Origin: an uncultured Pedobacter sp.
GTDB taxonomy: Bacteria > Bacteroidota > Bacteroidia > Sphingobacteriales > Sphingobacteriaceae
Direction: 5' to 3'
DNA length: 64,000 bases
NCBI GenBank assembly: GCA_938008555.1
Contig: CALLKE010000093.1
Location: forward strand, 1-64,000
The notes below the pieces were generated by a model. The model saw nothing but the letters and a program-made list of their open reading frames with translations. It had not been told where the DNA came from and did not search any database. Numbering within the stretch: the first letter of the stretch is position 1; each line of letters starts with the position of its first letter. Position numbers and translations under genes: made by a program. Shown piece after piece: positions 26,815-35,539 of this stretch.

Positions 26815-27308
26815 TAATGAGGATGCTGAGTATTATTTGTCGCAGCCCCTCTAAAATGCTGATGAGGCTTATTTGTCGTAGCTCCATTAGAAGTTATTTC
26901 CACACGAGTCATAGTGTAACTGTTGAATGTACCATGCTTATCCGCTCTCGACACGCCATTTGTAGTATATCCCTTGACATTGCCCCGACTATCACTAATA
27001 AGCAATTCTTCTTGATTGATTTTCTTAAATGAGGATCCCCTAATTTGAAAACGCGTTGAAGAAGATTGTTGAATATTAACTCCTCCATTCGAACTAGCTG
27101 TACTGGCCTCACTAGATATACTCGATTCACTTGATGTACTACCCCTCCTTTGAGAAGGAGAAGAGGAGCGAAACGATCCACCACTTTTACTCGAAATTGA
27201 GGCAGCTGAAACAGGCTGAGCTGGCATAATAAAGGCTTCCTTTTGACACGCAGTACCTAATAATGTAATAAGAACAAGACTGCAGAAGAATTTTAAATAA
27301 CGTTGCAT
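26814..27308 (-). CDS. Island lipoprotein 2 (CQKE family)
   Basis: A 164-residue lipoprotein of unknown function. The constant N-terminus is MQRYLKFFCSLVLITLLGTA, C21, QKEAF, then P.QPVSAAS. The serine-rich linker (~42-78) leads to a variable part with strand-like TRFQIRGSSFKKINQEELL, DSRGNVKGYTTNG and TFNSYTMTRVEITSNG, ending NNTQHPH. Its leader differs from copies 1, 4, 5 and 6: instead it shares CCAAACTTA...AAAACC before the ATG with island lipoprotein 3. A perfect palindromic terminator starts at the stop codon. Confidence 0.7.
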   Translation of the reverse strand: MQRYLKFFCSLVLITLLGTACQKEAFIMPAQPVSAASISSKSGGSFRSSSPSQRRGSTSSESSISSEASTASSNGGVNIQQSSSTRFQIRGSSFKKINQEELLISDSRGNVKGYTTNGVSRADKHGTFNSYTMTRVEITSNGATTNKPHQHFRGAATNNTQHPH

Positions 27309-27515
27309 GGTTTTATAAGTTTGGCTAATGGCTGAATTAATAAATTAAAAGGATGATAGTTACAGCAATGGATAAGGTATAACCCAGTATCCCACACACA
27401 TAGAGAGTCATCGAGCTAAACTGGTCTTTTACTTAGCAAAGTGCCTTCTTAAGATTATAGTATTTCATATGAACACGAGAGCCTAAATATGATCACAACT
27501 TAAAAAAACGCTTTT

Positions 27516-27959
27516 TTATTTAGGACGCTGAGGCGTACCTACTCCACTTGTTCCTGGGGAGGGTGATCTCACATTCGCTACGTAAACAGACTGCCTACTA
27601 GTCATTTTCTTGTCATACTGTGTACCCCTACTATCTTGATTCAACACTTGCTTAATAGTCGTCTTTTGAAATTCGCCATTTGGATTCCAAACGTAGTTTT
27701 TATTTTTCATGATTGTCTCAGATGAAGGTCCATTAGGCCCGTCTATTATAGTCTTTTTTGTTTTTAAAAAACCTTTAGTAACTCTACCAGATCCGTTGCT
27801 TTGCCCTGGAGGAGGTGGTGGTGGTGGAGCACTCGGTCTAACTGAAGTTGAAGCCATTGGCGCTGACTGACCAGGAGTAACCAGTGTTTCCTTTTGACAC
27901 GCAGTGAATAGCAGTCCAGTAAAGGCAAGGCTACATGAAAATTTCAAATAATAGTGCAT
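27516..27959 (-). CDS. Island lipoprotein 3 (CQKE family)
   Basis: A 147-residue lipoprotein of unknown function. The N-terminal block is MHYYLKFSCSLAFTGLLFTA, C21, QKETL, P.QSAPMASTS. A short proline stretch (PPPPPPPG, ~44-51) links to a basic variable body (KKTIIDGPNGPSSETIMKN, WNPNGEFQKTTIKQV) ending SGVGTPQRPK. The C-terminal TPQxPK recurs in siblings. It starts only 39 bases from the palindromic terminator of island lipoprotein 4 (28040), so its promoter must lie in or beside that hairpin, or it depends on read-through. Confidence 0.7.
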   Translation of the reverse strand: MHYYLKFSCSLAFTGLLFTACQKETLVTPGQSAPMASTSVRPSAPPPPPPPGQSNGSGRVTKGFLKTKKTIIDGPNGPSSETIMKNKNYVWNPNGEFQKTTIKQVLNQDSRGTQYDKKMTSRQSVYVANVRSPSPGTSGVGTPQRPK

Positions 27960-27998
27960 AGGTTTTAAGTTTGGTTGATTGAGAAAACTAATCAGTGC

Positions 27999-28040
27999 AT
28001 AAGAATAGCCTCAAGAACTAGTTCTTGAGGCTATTCTTAT
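27999..28040 (-). terminator. Perfect 42-bp palindromic terminator
   Basis: A 21+21 palindrome, core AGAATAGCCTCAAG, centred at 28019/28020. Its end overlaps the first base of the stop codon of the gene ending at 28040. It is nearly the same sequence as the palindrome at 26773, differing mainly near the centre. Confidence 0.85.
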
Positions 28041-28609
28041 CATTTAGGTGTTTGGGACTCTGTAGTACCTTTTTCGAAGAAAAAAATAAGATCTGACCTA
28101 TTAGATGCATTAGACCTAGTTGATGCATTAGACGCATTAGACCTAGTTGACGCATTAGACGCATTAGACCTAGTTGATGCATTAGACCCACTACGTGAAC
28201 GTTGAGTATTACCAGCTGCAAGATGATGGAAATTAGACCCATCTCGAGAGGGAGAGGGAAACCTATACCTGCCTCGAGAATACACTTCCTTATCTGACAC
28301 GGGTATTTCTGACGGAGCCGTACTTTTATATCGCGATGGTTTCTCATTAGGAGGTATCACTTTAAAATCAGCTAGGTCTCCAGGAGGTAATGGATTTCGT
28401 GTGCCAATACATTGTTTCTTCTTAAAATCCGAAGATTCTGGGGATTTCGGTGGAGAAGAGGGTTTTGAAGGTCTTGGCGGATGAGGACCTCCCGAAGTTG
28501 ATGCAGCTGAAACTGGTTGAGGTGGAACCATGAGTGCTTCCTTTTGACAGGAAGTGCCCAATAATCCGATAAGTACAAGGCTACACGAAAATTTTAAATA
28601 GTGTTGCAT
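28040..28609 (-). CDS. Island lipoprotein 4 (CQKE family)
   Basis: A 189-residue lipoprotein of unknown function. The constant N-terminus is MQHYLKFSCSLVLIGLLGTS, C21, QKEALM, P.QPVSAASTSGG. A proline/serine linker (~42-60) and a basic, loop-rich variable body follow. Residues 143-169 are three exact copies of NASTRSNAS, an internal tandem repeat. The C-terminus is FFFEKGTTESQTPK. The constant part is near-identical to its siblings while the body is unrelated to them. It uses the conserved promoter and ends in a palindromic terminator. Confidence 0.7.
   Translation of the reverse strand: MQHYLKFSCSLVLIGLLGTSCQKEALMVPPQPVSAASTSGGPHPPRPSKPSSPPKSPESSDFKKKQCIGTRNPLPPGDLADFKVIPPNEKPSRYKSTAPSEIPVSDKEVYSRGRYRFPSPSRDGSNFHHLAAGNTQRSRSGSNASTRSNASNASTRSNASNASTRSNASNRSDLIFFFEKGTTESQTPK
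28103..28183 (-). repeat. 27-bp tandem repeat, three copies
   Basis: Three in-frame 27-base units encode NASTRSNAS three times in the island lipoprotein at 28040-28609. The DNA copies differ only at a few positions (GATGCATTA versus GACGCATTA), so the array is young and could change copy number by slippage. Confidence 0.85.
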
Positions 28610-28655
28610 AAATCTGCAATTAGATTGATTAAGAAAACAATTAATTAATAAGTTG

Positions 28656-28663
28656 CAATTATA
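28656..28663 (-). promoter_or_regulatory. Conserved island promoter, copy 2
   Basis: TATAATTG on the minus strand, preceded by GCTAG and followed by CAACTTATTAATTAAT, 47 bases before the start of the lipoprotein gene at 28609. A TTG lies 22 bases upstream of the box. Confidence 0.5.
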
Positions 28664-28761
28664 CTAGCAAAAAATGAAAATCACACAAGAAAGCAAGAAG
28701 AATACTAAAATTTAAAACAAGCAACGATCATTTAAATTAAAAGAGTATTTTAAACACTTGT

Positions 28762-31700
28762 CTACTTCACACAGAACTGCTCTGATAACCACAAGCCATT
28801 TGGTAATCGTACTCGCAACGCATAAGTAAAATTTTTATCTAATAGTCCACCATCAAGTGCAACTATTCGACCCTTCTCAACCTTTAAAATTTCCCCTTTG
28901 CTTATCAGCATTGAAGACATAACCCTATACAGCTCTGCTTCTATTTTACTAATAGGCTCTTCTATATTCTCTATTAAAAATTTGATAGTATTTTCTTCAA
29001 CACAGTTGGGTACAATTATTAATTTAAATGCTTTAGCTGGAGCCAAAGTGGGGGTATCAGAAGAGACTTCGTCTTGCTGTTCTTCAGCTGAAGTAGTTGT
29101 TGAAGTCGTTGAACTTGAATCCTCACTCGAAGGAGGACTTATAGGAACAATAAAGGGCTCAGAATCTGGTGAATAGTCAGTCGATTTTCGTGTAGAACTA
29201 CAAATCGCTTTAATACGAGCTACCCGTCTAATATTCTTGTCTGTGTAATCAAAAAAATCAGGAATAACATCCGTTACCATCCGATTTTTGGTTAATGCAC
29301 CATTCTTATCCACAGCATAACGCTGAACCAAATTTCCGTATCGCTTTTCCACATGATCCCACGAATCTGTTTCTTTTTTAACTTCTATATCATACCCGTC
29401 ATAGAAATTTCCACTGTGTTTTAGTCTATACTCAAGCTCACCAACTGCATTGATATAAACTTCTGGAGCTTCTGGAACAGTACATGGTTTAGAATATACA
29501 AATATTGTTTGCGCACCACGGCCATACACAGTACATTCAGGGGTAACACGAAACGACACTTTAGCCTCATTGCCTAAATACTCATAGGTTAGTCCAATAC
29601 GTTCCTCTTCAAAAGGGTGGACTCCAGTTCCAAAGACGGTCATTTCCTTTCTTGCATCTTCAAATGTCTGATCACCTACAGCATACTCCACTTTATATCG
29701 AGTTGCACCAGTAGGTGGCTCCCCCCATTCAATTGTAACACCCCCACCTAGTTTAGGAGTTGCCTTAAAGCTATTCGATGGTATTACACACGGCTTATAA
29801 TCGAAGGTGTACTTCTCAGAAGGTTCCGACCACTCTGATAATGTTCCGCATCTGTATTGAACTTCGACAGTATAGGTTCCGTATGGATATGAATCAAATG
29901 CCAAATCTGGTGTTTCACGAAGTGGTTCCCCATTTACATAATTTCTTCGTTGTAAATCTGGATAAAACACCCTATTTAGACTTGTGTTAACTAGCTTTAG
30001 TTTGCTTTCTGTTGCACTTGCTGGAATATCAAACGAAAAATTTGACGTCACTCTGCCCTCATGTCTGATAAAGGACTGTGTCATATTAATTGGAACTGGA
30101 GAGCAATGCGTCGGCACATTAATCTGCTTCCATAATGGATTAGCGGGGTCACCATACTTAATTTCACCATTCAGGATATATACGACATAGTTTTGGATAG
30201 CAATATCAGTAATTCCACCTGTTTTAATAAACGTGGGCATGGAATTGATTAAGCTATTGTCCACATTTCGTGACGATAGCTCCGCTCTATAATTATTGAT
30301 GTAATTAGATAACACTCTATCCGACTTAAAAATATACTTCACATAGTTTTCTATGGTCTGCTCCCCCTCTTCTTTGTGTTGATTTTTAAAGGCCGCATCA
30401 TCAATATATCGTCCTAGGTAGTTTGGTGATTGATCATTCGGATCTCCATAGCAATAGCGTATGGTAGGATAAAAAGGAACATAAACTGTTTTAAAATAAG
30501 GCATAGGAGGCCCCTCTCTCCTCACCTGTTCCATATGTTCTTGATTAGTCATTTTGCTATGGTCGTTTCTAAGACTTAATGAACTAGATTCCTGTGCTTC
30601 TATCCCCGTTGTCTTTGAATGTGTGTAATCATAATGCCCACTTATTGCAATGCTAAGATTTTTTTCTACTGTGGCAATAAAATTATTGCCAGCTCTAAGT
30701 GATAAGCCTGCTTGAACCGTTAAACTACCTCCTGCCGCATGTTGAGAGAGGTCTGAGGAATGACTTCTATCTACTTTTCCTCTTTCGTCAACTCTTGACG
30801 TCGCAATTGTTGCACCTGTTGTAATGCTGTTATTTACTGTCTCAGAATGTCCATAGTATAATTCACGGCTTTCCCCTGCCCTATAAGTTGTAGTAGCCCA
30901 ATAATGATGCGGGTTGTCTTTTAATGGAATCCAGAGCGATATAATGTCTGATTTTTTCGTTTCCTGGCTTTCATTCAGCTTAGCGTATGCTTCATTAGTG
31001 GAAATACTAACGAGTTGGCCATTTTTTATTGCTTGCAAATTACAGTCTATCCAAAAACCATTGATTGCCTTAGGCGACTTAAAGGTTTCTGTTTCGATGA
31101 TCGATTTTACTTGTCCATTTTCATCCAGGTACAGTACAGGATCTTTAGGCAGTGTTAGCACCCTATTTCTTTCCGTTAATACATTCACATTTTTCAACAA
31201 GATCAGGTTTAGTGATAAAGCAGGTATACAATGATCTGCAGTCGCTGTTATTTCTAGCTCTTTCTTGGCTTTGCTTGTAATATTTTTCAAATCCAGCTCC
31301 ACCATTTTCTCATCATGATCTTCTACCGGATCGATGGTTATTGATTTAATTGGATTATTAATCTCACTCAAACCACTTCCTGTATAGGAAAGCTTTATTT
31401 GAACTGGTTTATTTAATGGACGATCAACAGGTTTTCCAATTTTTACTTTAAGTGAAATCACTTGTCCTCCTTTGATCTCAATAGGTGTTACTTGCCCCCC
31501 TTTTATTTCAGTAAGTACATGCTTGTTGTTTTTTACTAATACACTTAAATCAAGTGGCAGTTTGGCCAAATCAATCGATACTAAATCGGAGGATATGAAA
31601 TTATCTGCGCTTGCCGATAATGTGATTTTTTTTGCCTGATCACTATTTTTTTTCATAGCAATAACAAACGTGACTTCGTCTTGTCCTTTCTTGATCTCAA

Positions 31701-34221
31701 TATTTCTTACTTGAGTAATATAATCCACATCTCCACCATAAGTAAGTTTGATTGGAATTGGTGCTAAATCATTCACTAATGTTTTTGGAATTTTTATAGT
31801 GGCTGATACCGATTCACCAGCGTATAATCTTGTACTTGTTGTATTTAAATGAAGCTTTGTCACATTTGATTGAAGAATATGAACCTTCAGCAATTCAACC
31901 CTATCAACATCAGCAGCTTGAGCAGTTATCTGGAGCATCTTATCACCATCTACCGCTTTGTTCAACGTAACTTGGAATGTAGCCTCCTTGCTGCTTCCAG
32001 AGATTTGTATTGGTGTGGTTCTTTTAACAACAAGGCCTGCTCCATCTCCACTATAAATAGGTGTAATCGTAGTCGAAGCTAAATTGCTCTCACCACAATT
32101 AAAAATAGTAGCCTTCACTGGAAAGGATGCGCCACCATATGTTTTCAATACATGATTTGTACTTGATACCGCAGATGTTTCCCCGCTTGACTTACGTATA
32201 GTCATATCCAATGGATTCGAATCACGAAAGTTTGATGCTATTATTGATAGTTGAGTTGTTCGATCATCACCATAATTTTTTTTGGCAACGAGATTAAATG
32301 ACAATTCATTTTTTCCGGCCTCTACGACCAAAGGATATTCAAGCGGTTCGAAAATATCCTGTATCTGCTTACCTCCATCACAAGTGATTGTGACTGGAAG
32401 AGAGACCGTACTATTTTGTGGAAGTTTTACCGTGACCAAAAAAGGTACGCCACCATTTATTTCTGTGGCATCTGCACTTAATGCGATTTGTGGCGCATCC
32501 GATGCACACACAGTAATATTTAAAGGAGCGGATGCCTTGAAATGATCTGCTGCACTTACTGAAAGTGTACGTATCTGATCACCACCCGTCACTTCAGCTA
32601 CAGGAACATCAAATATCACATGGTTACTATCTTCATCGATAAATTTCGTTTCGGTGATGCTCGCTCCTCCCAGGTTATGAATAAGTACGACGGGCGTTTT
32701 AGCTAACGTATTTTTACGTTCTGCCGGAACACCAATTTTAACTGCAATAGTCCCCCCACCACGTATTCTTTTATCTTTCTCGGCAACACTCAACTCGAAT
32801 GAATGCGTATCCGATGAAAGTATCATCATTTCAAAATTCTCGGAAGCTTGAAAATGATCTGAAGTGCTTGCTGATACAATCAATTTTTGATCAACACTAC
32901 TCACAACTTTATCAACAGGAATTTCAAATACAGTCTCATTTTTTTCAATACCTATCGAATTAATCAAACTGTGTTTGGTATCTCCCAAACTATACGTAAG
33001 CGTAACAGGCGTCGCTGATAAACGACTGATTCGAACAGAGGGTATTTTCACTTTCACAGGAATAGTTGATCCGCCATATACCTGATTGTATTTTTCCTCT
33101 ATTTCTAATTCAAGTGGCTTACCTGATGATAGGATTTCAATCTCTCTACTAGCAGAAGCTGTAAAATGTTCACCTGCAACAGTGGATATCGTTAAAGTTT
33201 GATCTTGATTGCTAACATTTTTCTTAGTCTTGATATCAAATAACACCTCATCTTTTCCAGCCTCTATCACTTTGACTTGTTGAGATGAATCTGCTTTACC
33301 CAATCTATACGTAAGAGTCACAGGTGTCGCTGCCAGATGATTCTCTCGACGAGAAGGAAGTTTTACTTTCACGGGAATAGTTATACCACCATAAACCTCA
33401 TTATAATCTTCTTTTATCTCCAATTCAAATGGTCTACCCGATGCAAGCACATTAACAGAAACCTGAAAATCTTCCTCTGAATTTATATCTATATCTCCTC
33501 TCAACGATGTGTATATCTCGAGTATTTGGTCTTTTCCACTTATTTTTTCCACAGGGATATAGCATTTCATTTCTCTGTGCCCTATTGGTATTTTATGGAA
33601 AGTGGTCGACGTTACACCCATCAAACTAGTCATCACCATTACTTCAGTTAGTCCAAAAGTATTTTCACGCCCCTCCGGAATTTTTATCGTAGCTGGAATA
33701 CCTTCACCACTCTTACCATACACCCCATCTTCATGCTTTTCATCTACGGTTAATCGGATTTCAGTTTCATTGAATGAAAGTATATCAACTTTATGGCTAT
33801 TGGAAAACATATCGTTTGAGGCCGTTTTTGCAACTAAGTTCAGTGTTTGATCTTCATCAACTTTTGGAATAGAGATACTGACAGTTGCACTACGCATACC
33901 CTTCTTGATCACAATAGCAGCACTTCTCGTCCCAGCTCCTGTAGCATATATATATATTCGGGTATCTACTGAAACCACTGGGTTCTCTTCCAGGATCTTC
34001 ACCTCAACAGAAAGTTTCTCACCTCCATATATTCCATTTTTATACCTATCATCTAATTTCAATACCAGTTTCGGCTTCTTTGCATAAGGCGTTTCTAATT
34101 TAAGCTCACTCAAGCCATCAGAACGGTTATAAACATGATGGGCCATCTTTGCTTTTGCACTATCTAATAAGAATATGCTGCATAAAGCCACTAACAATAA
34201 TGCCTTGGAAAATATTTTCAT
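28762..34221 (-). CDS. Giant exported repeat protein (1819 residues)
   Basis: A very large exported protein of unknown function. I start at 34221: the ATG there opens a clean signal peptide (MKIFSKALLLVALCSIFLLD), whereas the frame is open 29 codons further up without one. Residues ~50-1070 are nine tandem ~100-residue beta-sandwich repeats. The usual pattern is LELEI....YGG..IPVKVKIP, TPVTLTYSLG, a KDEVLFDI strand and LTISA..DHF.AS. Residues ~1070-1430 are a non-repeat region with alternating polar/apolar, Ser/Thr-rich stretches (SLTVQAGLSLRAGNNF, NLSIAISGHYDYTHS). Next come about two fibronectin III-like domains (~1430-1680), a Ser/Thr linker and a C-terminal domain. No T9SS C-terminal signal is seen. 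The same repeat builds the two genes at 36109 and 37745. Confidence 0.75.
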   Translation of the reverse strand: MKIFSKALLLVALCSIFLLDSAKAKMAHHVYNRSDGLSELKLETPYAKKPKLVLKLDDRYKNGIYGGEKLSVEVKILEENPVVSVDTRIYIYATGAGTRSAAIVIKKGMRSATVSISIPKVDEDQTLNLVAKTASNDMFSNSHKVDILSFNETEIRLTVDEKHEDGVYGKSGEGIPATIKIPEGRENTFGLTEVMVMTSLMGVTSTTFHKIPIGHREMKCYIPVEKISGKDQILEIYTSLRGDIDINSEEDFQVSVNVLASGRPFELEIKEDYNEVYGGITIPVKVKLPSRRENHLAATPVTLTYRLGKADSSQQVKVIEAGKDEVLFDIKTKKNVSNQDQTLTISTVAGEHFTASASREIEILSSGKPLELEIEEKYNQVYGGSTIPVKVKIPSVRISRLSATPVTLTYSLGDTKHSLINSIGIEKNETVFEIPVDKVVSSVDQKLIVSASTSDHFQASENFEMMILSSDTHSFELSVAEKDKRIRGGGTIAVKIGVPAERKNTLAKTPVVLIHNLGGASITETKFIDEDSNHVIFDVPVAEVTGGDQIRTLSVSAADHFKASAPLNITVCASDAPQIALSADATEINGGVPFLVTVKLPQNSTVSLPVTITCDGGKQIQDIFEPLEYPLVVEAGKNELSFNLVAKKNYGDDRTTQLSIIASNFRDSNPLDMTIRKSSGETSAVSSTNHVLKTYGGASFPVKATIFNCGESNLASTTITPIYSGDGAGLVVKRTTPIQISGSSKEATFQVTLNKAVDGDKMLQITAQAADVDRVELLKVHILQSNVTKLHLNTTSTRLYAGESVSATIKIPKTLVNDLAPIPIKLTYGGDVDYITQVRNIEIKKGQDEVTFVIAMKKNSDQAKKITLSASADNFISSDLVSIDLAKLPLDLSVLVKNNKHVLTEIKGGQVTPIEIKGGQVISLKVKIGKPVDRPLNKPVQIKLSYTGSGLSEINNPIKSITIDPVEDHDEKMVELDLKNITSKAKKELEITATADHCIPALSLNLILLKNVNVLTERNRVLTLPKDPVLYLDENGQVKSIIETETFKSPKAINGFWIDCNLQAIKNGQLVSISTNEAYAKLNESQETKKSDIISLWIPLKDNPHHYWATTTYRAGESRELYYGHSETVNNSITTGATIATSRVDERGKVDRSHSSDLSQHAAGGSLTVQAGLSLRAGNNFIATVEKNLSIAISGHYDYTHSKTTGIEAQESSSLSLRNDHSKMTNQEHMEQVRREGPPMPYFKTVYVPFYPTIRYCYGDPNDQSPNYLGRYIDDAAFKNQHKEEGEQTIENYVKYIFKSDRVLSNYINNYRAELSSRNVDNSLINSMPTFIKTGGITDIAIQNYVVYILNGEIKYGDPANPLWKQINVPTHCSPVPINMTQSFIRHEGRVTSNFSFDIPASATESKLKLVNTSLNRVFYPDLQRRNYVNGEPLRETPDLAFDSYPYGTYTVEVQYRCGTLSEWSEPSEKYTFDYKPCVIPSNSFKATPKLGGGVTIEWGEPPTGATRYKVEYAVGDQTFEDARKEMTVFGTGVHPFEEERIGLTYEYLGNEAKVSFRVTPECTVYGRGAQTIFVYSKPCTVPEAPEVYINAVGELEYRLKHSGNFYDGYDIEVKKETDSWDHVEKRYGNLVQRYAVDKNGALTKNRMVTDVIPDFFDYTDKNIRRVARIKAICSSTRKSTDYSPDSEPFIVPISPPSSEDSSSTTSTTTSAEEQQDEVSSDTPTLAPAKAFKLIIVPNCVEENTIKFLIENIEEPISKIEAELYRVMSSMLISKGEILKVEKGRIVALDGGLLDKNFTYALRVRLPNGLWLSEQFCVK

Positions 34222-34526
34222 ATATAATTTGATTTTTTGCGATGAAACACTGATGGACCACTTATGAAAAAAAGAGATCGAAATTGAATATAGACTTACA
34301 AGAAACACGCCTAATTTTAAGCCAAGAGTATTTTATTGAATTAGAAATATCATGTGAAGGATTTAAGCTCATCGGCTAAAGTCTATTGGTTATTTTTCCA
34401 ACGATTTACGCCACGTCAATCTTTTCAAGCATCAGAATGTATACCATCAATTGCACACCCTGATGGTATTAGTTTAGCTGAAAAAATTGAGATTGAATAG
34501 CTCTCATATTTCTTGGACCTACCCTT
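34222..34526. other. Gap between the giant gene and island lipoprotein 5
   Basis: About 300 bases. It contains a hairpin, ATACCATCA (34441-34449) with TGATGGTAT (34461-34469), ~60 bases past the probable original end of the lipoprotein gene. The hairpin has no U-run but may be its terminator. I see no protein-coding remnant and no consensus -7 box for the giant gene. Confidence 0.45.
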
Positions 34527-34551
34527 TTACTTAGGTGTCTGAGAATCATTT

Positions 34552-34935
34552 TTAGGAGAGGGGATATAAATCAAAAATTTCATTTAATATATCAGCACTG
34601 GATATTCGACGAATACTAGAATTAGACCCACTAGAATTAAGCGAAACACTACCAGGCTTTTGAGTATAAACAGTAGCATTTTTATTAGCAGCATTTGTAT
34701 TAATGGCAATCATGAGCACAGCCATTTTATGAGTACCATCAGCTAAGCTCTCTACGGTTTTATTTTTTTTACTTCCATTAGGCCTGCTGGATTTTGAAGG
34801 CTTACCACAAGAACTACCCGAATTTGAAACAGCTGGAACTGGTTTTTCAGGATTAATCGTTCCCTCTTTTTTACAAGCGGCACCTAATATACCCACAAGA
34901 GAGATAGTGCATAAAAATTTGAAACAGTATTGCAT
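34552..34935 (-). CDS. Island lipoprotein 5 (CKKE type), probably frameshifted
   Basis: A 127-residue lipoprotein of unknown function. The block MQYCFKFLCTISLVGILGAA, C21, KKEG, P.KPVPAVSNSG matches the family, with CKKE replacing CQKE. A Ser/Lys linker and a variable body follow. As read it ends DLYPLS at 34552, without the family's C-terminal tag. One frame over, the same DNA continues to PSPKNDSQTPK and a stop at 34527, matching the ESQTPK end of island lipoprotein 4. A one-base indel near the 3' end therefore seems likely, or a sequencing error in this A/T-rich stretch. It uses the conserved promoter. Confidence 0.65.
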   Translation of the reverse strand: MQYCFKFLCTISLVGILGAACKKEGTINPEKPVPAVSNSGSSCGKPSKSSRPNGSKKNKTVESLADGTHKMAVLMIAINTNAANKNATVYTQKPGSVSLNSSGSNSSIRRISSADILNEIFDLYPLS

Positions 34936-34979
34936 GATTTTACAATTAGATTGATTAAAATAAATTCATTAATAAACTG

Positions 34980-35010
34980 CAATTATACTAGTAGTAGAAT
35001 AAGAATACAA
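34980..35010 (-). promoter_or_regulatory. Conserved island promoter, copy 3
   Basis: On the minus strand: TTTG, a 20-base spacer, then TATAATTG (34987-34980), with CTAG before and CAG after the box. It lies 45 bases before the start of island lipoprotein 5. This copy has the best -33 box. Confidence 0.55.
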
Positions 35011-35126
35011 ACATAATTAGATGATAAATATGAGACAACATAATAAGAATATGATATTAAAATAAGAAACAAATAATTAAGCTATGATACATCTCTACCC
35101 TTCGACTAAAAAGGCTTAGAGATGAG

Positions 35127-35172
35127 AGTAAAAGAATGGCCCCAAGAATTTTCTTGGGGCCATTCTTTTACT
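35127..35172 (-). terminator. Palindromic terminator attached to a gene relic
   Basis: A 22-bp perfect stem (35127-35148 with 35151-35172) and a 2-base centre, core AGAATGGCCCCAAG. It is related to the palindromes at 26773 and 27999 (shared GAATrGCCyC). It overlaps the stop codon of the relic at 35168, exactly as the other two overlap the stops of intact lipoprotein genes. Confidence 0.8.
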
Positions 35173-35317
35173 TTGAATTTTGAGGGAGTCCAACTCCAAT
35201 AGGAGTTGTGGTTCTTTTAATCATCTGAAAGGACAAGACAGTTTTTTCAACTCTTGCTTTTTTACGTTGTTCAACTTCGGTTGTGTTTTTAAATGTATGA
35301 TAGTTTAAAAACACAAC
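35168..35317 (-). pseudogene. Relic of a lipoprotein gene 3' end
   Basis: This minus-strand frame is open for 49 codons and ends KRTTTPIGVGLPQNSK at a TAA at 35168. The GVGxPQxxK tail matches the end of island lipoprotein 3 (SGVGTPQRPK), and the palindromic terminator sits on the stop as in siblings. No start, signal peptide or constant block precedes it; a TAG at 35318 closes the frame. I read it as the surviving tail of a seventh paralogue. Confidence 0.5.
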
Positions 35318-35539
35318 CTATTAAAAATTATACGAGGCTGAATATAAATTTCCAGCACTTAAGACAAATGCTCTTCTAACCTGATATCCCCCAATGACTA
35401 GTGGATGCGAACCCATCTACATATTGTAGATACTTTAAGATTCACATCACCAAGCTATGATTCTCGCAAAAATTGAATCCAATAGTCTCTAGCCTCATTT
35501 AAATTTTAGTAAAAAACAGCTATGCATTTCTTAAAATTT

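Larger units (their letters stand above)
34936..35539. other. Relic-bearing gap between island lipoproteins 5 and 6
   Basis: About 600 bases holding the promoter of island lipoprotein 5 (34980), a palindromic terminator (35127-35172), a probable lipoprotein tail relic (35168-35317) and a 30-base patch resembling the 3' end of the gene at 36109 (35347-35376). The remainder shows no intact gene. Confidence 0.5.

Noticed and set aside
28103..28183. CRISPR-like array
   Set aside because: The repeats are directly adjacent, in frame and without spacers; they encode a peptide repeat.
28018..28347. 109-residue frame with LMHQLGLMRLMRQLG repeats
   Set aside because: Out-of-frame reading of the 27-bp tandem repeat in the island lipoprotein gene; the lipoprotein frame has a signal peptide and family block.
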